Shown one piece after another: positions 60,772 through 64,000 of a DNA stretch of 64,000 nt. The notes under the pieces were generated by a model. It made no database searches and was not told where the DNA came from. It saw nothing but the letters and a program-made list of their open reading frames with translations. Source of the stretch: Kribbella jiaozuonensis (GTDB lineage Bacteria > Actinomycetota > Actinomycetes > Propionibacteriales > Kribbellaceae); contig NZ_SZPZ01000006.1 in assembly GCF_005233875.1 (NCBI RefSeq), positions 1 to 64,000 of the forward strand, read 5' to 3'. The translations under genes and the position numbers were made by a program. How positions within the stretch are numbered: the first letter of the stretch is position 1; each line of letters opens with the position of its first letter.

Positions 60772-61547
60772 CCGTCGTCTCCGATCTCGAGCAGGACTGG
60801 CACACCTGGCACGCGGCCCGCGAACGCGACCTGGACACCGACTACGGCTGGCTGTCCGTCGTCGCCTTCGACTGGCTGCCCACCTCACCGGTCGCACTGC
60901 GCGGCCTGCCAGGCATCTGGTGGTCCGACGAGCAGCGTGCCCACGTGACGGCCGACGGGCAGCTGACGCTCAGCGGCGAGCCCGTGAACGGCACAGTGTC
61001 GGCCAGCGTCGCAGAAGCCGGTTCACTCAGCTGGCTGCTGTACGGCGATCGCCTGGTCGAGCTGGTGCTCCGCGGCGGGCGGTACGCCGTACGGCAGCGG
61101 GACCCACGTGCTGCGACGAGGCAGGAGTTCAGCGGCGTACCGACGTACCCGTTGGATGATCGCTGGGTCGTGACCGGGTACTTCACGCCGATCGCGAAGC
61201 CGCAGCGGGTAGAGGTGTCGACCGCGCGGGAGGATCTGCGGCAGTACGTGACCGTGGTCGGCGCGGTGCACGTCGCGCTGGGCGGTACGGCGTACGAACT
61301 GGTCGCGACTGCTGCGGGGGACGGGCGGCTGAACCTGTCCTTCCACGACAAGACGAACGGCGAGGAGACGGCACCCTGGCGGACCGTGACGACCGGACCG
61401 GTCGGGCGGGACGGGTCGGTGGTCATTGACTTCAACCGGACGATCAACCTGCCGTTCGCGTTCACGGCGTACGGGACGTGCCCTGCGCCGGTCGCCGGGA
61501 ACCGCCTGGGTCTGCCTGTCACCGCGGGTGAGAAGAAGCTCCGATGA
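60768..61547 (+). CDS. DUF1684 family protein
   Basis: 259 aa, ATGA-coupled to the LLM3 gene. DUF1684 landmarks: DLEQDWHTWHAARERDL, DYGWLSVVAFDWL, and the C-terminal VIDFNRTINLPFAFTAYGTCPAPVAGNRLGLPVTAGEKKL. Predicted beta-rich; no catalytic residue assigned in the family. Conserved linkage with flavin monooxygenases would support a role in the pathway. Confidence 0.85.
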   Translation: MTVVSDLEQDWHTWHAARERDLDTDYGWLSVVAFDWLPTSPVALRGLPGIWWSDEQRAHVTADGQLTLSGEPVNGTVSASVAEAGSLSWLLYGDRLVELVLRGGRYAVRQRDPRAATRQEFSGVPTYPLDDRWVVTGYFTPIAKPQRVEVSTAREDLRQYVTVVGAVHVALGGTAYELVATAAGDGRLNLSFHDKTNGEETAPWRTVTTGPVGRDGSVVIDFNRTINLPFAFTAYGTCPAPVAGNRLGLPVTAGEKKLR

Positions 61548-62587
61548 GGTTCTGTACCTACACGCTGATCGACAACTCGCCCGATCCGATCAGCGGGGTG
61601 CAGTTGACGCCGGCGGAGCGGTTCCAGCACGTCGTACGGCAGGCGCAGTGGGCAGAGGAACTGGGCTTCGACGGGTACGGCGTGGGTGAGCGGCACGCGC
61701 AGCGCTTCATCTCCTCCTCGCCGCCGGTTGTGCTGTCCTATATCGCCGCGGTGACGTCGCGGATCCGCTTGCTGACCACGGTGACTGTTCTGTCGCTGCT
61801 GGATCCGGTGCGGGTGGCGGAGGACTACGCGACGCTGGACCAGCTGTCGGGTGGTCGGCTGGACATCATCATCGGCAAGGGGAACGACCCGGACCAGAAC
61901 GCGCTGTTCGGGTACGAGCTGGACGGGCAGTGGGACCGCAACCGGGAGAAGTACGAGCTGCTGCGGCGGCTGCTGCGGGAGACCGGGGTGTCGTGGTCGG
62001 GTCAGTACCGCCCGGCGTTGACGGACGCGACCACGCAGCCCCGGCCGTACCGAGCGGACGGCATCCCGCTCTGGCACGGGTCGGCGTCGTCGACGGAGTC
62101 CACCGAGCTGGCGGCCAAGTGGGGAGACCCGCTGTTCTCGGCGAACGGGTTCCACCCGCTGGAGAAGTACGCCGGGTTGATCCGGCACTACCGGGAGCGC
62201 TGGGAGGCGTACGGGCGCGATCCCGCGGACGCTGTCGTCGGAGCGGGGTTCAACGGGCTCTACGTGCGGAAGAGCTCGCAGGAGGCGGTCGAGGGGTACC
62301 GGCCGATCTTCGACGCGTTCATGGACTCACCGGGAGCACGGCACAACCAGCTGCCGTTCCGGACGCTGGAGGAGTTCCTCGAGGGCGGATCGGTGCTGGT
62401 CGGGTCGCCGGAGCAGGTGATCGACAAGTTCGGCCGGTACCAGGAGGCATTTGGCCACGAGCTGTCCGGCATCTCGCTGGAGGTCGCCGGACTCCCGGAG
62501 GACGAGAACCGGGAGTCCGTCGAGACCTTCGTCACTGAGGTCATGCCAGTACTGCGCTCGTCGTACCCGAGCCGCGTCTGGTCCTAG
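61544..62587 (+). CDS. LLM monooxygenase 4
   Basis: 347 aa, ATGA-coupled, last gene of the operon. Luciferase-like sequence: VVRQAQWAEELGFDGYGVGERHAQRFISSSPPVVLSYIAAVTSRIRLLTTVTVLSLLDPVRVAEDYATLDQLSGGRLDIIIGKG, and a C-terminal VLVGSPEQVIDKFGRYQEAFGHE. Typical of the bacterial-luciferase-like group with a long insertion. Overlaps the convergent DUF899 gene by 4 bp. Confidence 0.9.
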   Translation: MRFCTYTLIDNSPDPISGVQLTPAERFQHVVRQAQWAEELGFDGYGVGERHAQRFISSSPPVVLSYIAAVTSRIRLLTTVTVLSLLDPVRVAEDYATLDQLSGGRLDIIIGKGNDPDQNALFGYELDGQWDRNREKYELLRRLLRETGVSWSGQYRPALTDATTQPRPYRADGIPLWHGSASSTESTELAAKWGDPLFSANGFHPLEKYAGLIRHYRERWEAYGRDPADAVVGAGFNGLYVRKSSQEAVEGYRPIFDAFMDSPGARHNQLPFRTLEEFLEGGSVLVGSPEQVIDKFGRYQEAFGHELSGISLEVAGLPEDENRESVETFVTEVMPVLRSSYPSRVWS

Positions 62588-63207
62588 CCGTACGTCGGCT
62601 CCTGCGGCCAGCCTTCGGGGGAGTCCTCCCAGTCCTCCTGGCGGCCGTACGGCGCGTGGTCGAGGAGGTGGTTCACGAACAGCAGACGGTCGACGCCGCG
62701 CGAGCCGGTCGAGTAGGTGCGGTACACGGTGTCGCCGTCACGCAGGAACATGTTGAGCAGGAACCCGCCGCCCGCGCCGCAGTCGGCGGAGAACGACGTA
62801 CCCGCAGATGAGGCGAACGGGATGTCCCAGCCCATCTTGGTCCAGTAGCCGGCCATCTGGTCGATCGGCATGTCAGAGACGGTCGCCCAGGCCAGGCCGC
62901 TCCGTTCCAGCAGGTCGAGGTTGCTGACGTGCTTGGTGAAGTGCGTGCAGCCCGGGCAGAAGTGGTCCGGGCCGGAGTGCATGAACTGGTAGAGCGCGAG
63001 CTGCTGCTGGTCGCCGAACAGCTCCCGCAGCGTCACCGGCCCGTCCGGCCCGGTAAACGTGTACTCCCCGAACTCGACCATCGGCAGCCGCCGGCGCTGC
63101 GCGGCGAGCCGGTCCTGCTCCCGGGTGGCCGCCTTCTCCGCGACCAGCAGCTCCGCACGAGCCTTCTCCCACTCCTCGGCCGAGACAACTGTCGGCATTG
63201 CAGTCAT
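62584..63207 (-). CDS. DUF899 family thioredoxin-like protein
   Basis: 207 aa. Pattern AVSAEEWEKARAELL-like start (VVSAEEWEKARAELLVAEKAATREQDRLAAQRRRLPMVEF), YTFTGPDGPVTLRELFGDQQQLALYQFM, PGCTHFTKHVSNLDLLERSGLAWATVSDMPI, then GGGFLLNMFLRDGDTVYRTYSTGSRGVDRLLF is diagnostic for DUF899. The fold is peroxiredoxin-like but the CxxC is replaced by a single region HFCPGCTHF. Possibly reduces a small thiol or peroxide. Confidence 0.88.
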   Translation of the reverse strand: MTAMPTVVSAEEWEKARAELLVAEKAATREQDRLAAQRRRLPMVEFGEYTFTGPDGPVTLRELFGDQQQLALYQFMHSGPDHFCPGCTHFTKHVSNLDLLERSGLAWATVSDMPIDQMAGYWTKMGWDIPFASSAGTSFSADCGAGGGFLLNMFLRDGDTVYRTYSTGSRGVDRLLFVNHLLDHAPYGRQEDWEDSPEGWPQEPTYG

Positions 63208-63406
63208 AGCTGTCCTTCCTTCTTCTGGGTCCTACTGGTACGACGGAGCCGCCCGGGCCCTCTCGACATCCGGATCCGGGTGAAAATCTGGTCAGAAGCA
63301 CTCCGCGGAACCGGTATGCTTTCCGGGACGGACTGAGGGGCACGCAGGGTCGGCCGGCTCGATTTCACATCGGGGTGGCGGACCGTGTAATCTCTCTCCT
63401 CGGCCC

Positions 63407-63479
63407 GCCCCTTTAGCTCAGTCGGCAGAGCGTCTCCATGGTAAGGAGAAGGTCTACGGTTCGATTCCGTAAAGGGGCT
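63407..63479 (+). tRNA. tRNA-Thr (anticodon GGT)
   Basis: 73 nt. Acceptor GCCCCTT (63407-63413) pairs with AAGGGGC (63472-63478); D arm GCTCAGTCGGCAGAGC, anticodon arm TCTCC-ATGGTAA-GGAGA with anticodon GGT, T arm with GGTTCGATTCC. No encoded CCA. Confidence 0.95.
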
Positions 63480-63490
63480 CGGAGAACGGC

Positions 63491-63510
63491 ATCCCACCTT
63501 CGGGTGGGAT
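63491..63510. terminator. UUCG-loop hairpin between the two tRNAs
   Basis: ATCCCACC (63491-63498), loop TTCG, GGTGGGAT (63503-63510): a perfect 8-bp stem with a stable tetraloop between tRNA-Thr and tRNA-Met. Could be a processing signal or partial terminator. Confidence 0.55.
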
Positions 63511-63524
63511 CGCTCACCTCACCC

Positions 63525-63598
63525 GGCGGGGTAGCTCAGGTGGTTAGAGCACACGGCTCATAATCGTGGTGTCGCGGGTTCGACTCCCGCCCCCGCTA
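63525..63598 (+). tRNA. tRNA-Met (elongator, anticodon CAT)
   Basis: 74 nt. Acceptor GGCGGGG (63525-63531) pairs with CCCCGCT (63591-63597, one G-U); D arm GCTCAGGTGGTTAGAGC; anticodon arm CACGG-CTCATAA-TCGTG, anticodon CAT; T arm GCGGGTTCGACTCCCGC. The first acceptor pair is formed (no C-A mismatch), so it is not an initiator tRNA. Confidence 0.93.
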
Positions 63599-63662
63599 CC
63601 GAATCAGTTCTTTCGAGAGTGCGATCACCCAAGTTGCGTACTCATTACATGAAGAGGTAGCA

Positions 63663-63830
63663 GTGGCCAAGTCGACCGACATCCGCCCGAAGATCACGCT
63701 GGCATGCACGGTGTGCAAGGAGCGGAACTACATCACCAAGAAGAACCGGCGCAACGACCCGGACCGTCTTGAGCTGAAGAAGTACTGCCACCGGTGCAAC
63801 GACCACACCGACCACCGCGAGACCCGCTGA
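63663..63830 (+). CDS. rpmG: 50S ribosomal protein L33
   Basis: 55 aa, GTG 63663 with GAAGAGG upstream. Sequence AKSTDIRPKITLACTVCKER...YCHRCNDHTDHRETR is L33 with two CxxC pairs (C15/C18 and C42/C45), i.e. the zinc-binding C+ form. Position directly after tRNA-Thr and tRNA-Met is the standard actinobacterial arrangement upstream of the secE-nusG region. Confidence 0.95.
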   Translation: MAKSTDIRPKITLACTVCKERNYITKKNRRNDPDRLELKKYCHRCNDHTDHRETR

Positions 63831-63846
63831 CCTCAGCATCTTCGCG

Positions 63847-63876
63847 AGGGCCGCTTCGGATTGCCGAAGCGGCCCT
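63847..63876 (+). terminator. Terminator of rpmG
   Basis: AGGGCCGCTTCGG (63847-63859) pairs perfectly with CCGAAGCGGCCCT (63864-63876) around ATTG, followed by TTGC. Strong GC-rich hairpin 16 bp after the rpmG stop. Confidence 0.88.
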
Positions 63877-63887
63877 TTGCTGTGCCC

Positions 63888-64000
63888 TCAAACGGTCAGG
63901 ATCGGGCGGCCGCCCTCGTAGGCGGTGAGACGCTCGTCACGCGGAGTGAGACAGCAGGAGCCGCAGAGCGTGCCCTTGCCGACCTCGCTCGTGTAGTACA
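63888..64000 (-). CDS. C-terminal end of an unidentified protein, partial
   Basis: The minus-strand frame ending at TGA 63888-63890 reads YYTSEVGKGTLCGSCC (then LTPRDERLTAYEGGRPILTV) and is open to the window edge. The codon bias is right for this genome and the stop lies just past the rpmG terminator, convergent with rpmG. CGSCC suggests a metal or iron-sulfur binding tail. Family not recognised. Confidence 0.5.
   Translation of the reverse strand, partial: YYTSEVGKGTLCGSCCLTPRDERLTAYEGGRPILTV

Noticed and set aside
1..64000. CRISPR array or rRNA genes
   Set aside because: No regularly spaced direct repeats of CRISPR type and no rRNA-like segments were seen.

Overview
The window is high-GC actinobacterial DNA. 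Gene content (F420/flavin-type LLM oxidoreductases in quantity, GTG starts, ATGA/GTGA couplings, AICE-type plasmid genes, rpmG beside tRNA-Thr and tRNA-Met) suggests a Propionibacteriales relative such as Kribbella; the genus is an inference, not shown by the sequence.

Bases 1 to about 10.8 kb are the right part of an actinomycete integrative and conjugative element (AICE). Leftward genes encode a DUF3987 protein, a Prim-Pol replication protein, an RRQRL zinc protein, a small DnaJ-like zinc-motif membrane protein, an FtsK/TraB DNA translocase, a DUF2637 membrane protein and two small proteins. A nested palindrome at 7225-7269 separates them from rightward genes for an XRE regulator, an HD phosphohydrolase and an excisionase-like protein. 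At the place where an integrase would often follow the excisionase lies a lower-GC cargo cassette: a TIR (ThsB-like) protein, a small protein with a ryanodine-receptor-like (RyR) signature, and a RipA-like membrane protein. I regard this trio as the best candidate for a little-described nucleotide-signalling immune system. The element ends at a 50-bp copy of the 3' end of tRNA-Tyr (10706-10755).

Bases 10.7-16.5 kb hold a second, decayed element: a tyrosine integrase broken by a frameshift just before its catalytic tyrosine and missing its N-terminus, a flavoprotein lacking its extreme N-terminus, and a two-gene leftward operon (837-aa helical-repeat protein plus 283-aa two-TM protein with a Rossmann-like domain), also a possible defence module. 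A second tRNA-Tyr 3' copy (16283-16332) closes it and is followed by the catalytic-Tyr remnant of yet another integrase, so elements have accreted in tandem at one tRNA. The intact tRNA-Tyr should lie left of the window.

From 16.5 kb on the sequence is ordinary chromosome. 16.5-35.3 kb carries an APH-like kinase, YggT, YciI proteins, a large phosphodiester glycosidase/metallophosphatase, a Shedu-like protein, a Tat-exported purple acid phosphatase, a MarR-regulated oxidoreductase locus, an unusual Ada-AlkA protein and miscellaneous enzymes. 35.3-41.4 kb is a LacI-controlled sugar locus: a GH127 beta-L-arabinofuranosidase followed by a binding protein and two permeases, without an ATPase. 41.4-50.4 kb holds TerC, a TetR/flavin monooxygenase pair, acetyltransferases, a two-component system, a VanY-type peptidase, a secreted-protein pseudogene and an M23 peptidase.

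50.7-62.6 kb is one tightly coupled operon. It starts with a 24-codon leader peptide of the type found before actinobacterial sulfur genes, then an amino-acid-type ABC importer with two binding lipoproteins, a fused FMN reductase-acetyltransferase, four LLM flavin monooxygenases, an FAD/NAD(P) protein and a DUF1684 protein. Together they look like import, N-acetylation and oxidative C-S cleavage of an organosulfur compound. The right end has a DUF899 protein, tRNA-Thr(GGT), tRNA-Met(CAT), rpmG with a strong terminator, and the end of an unidentified gene.
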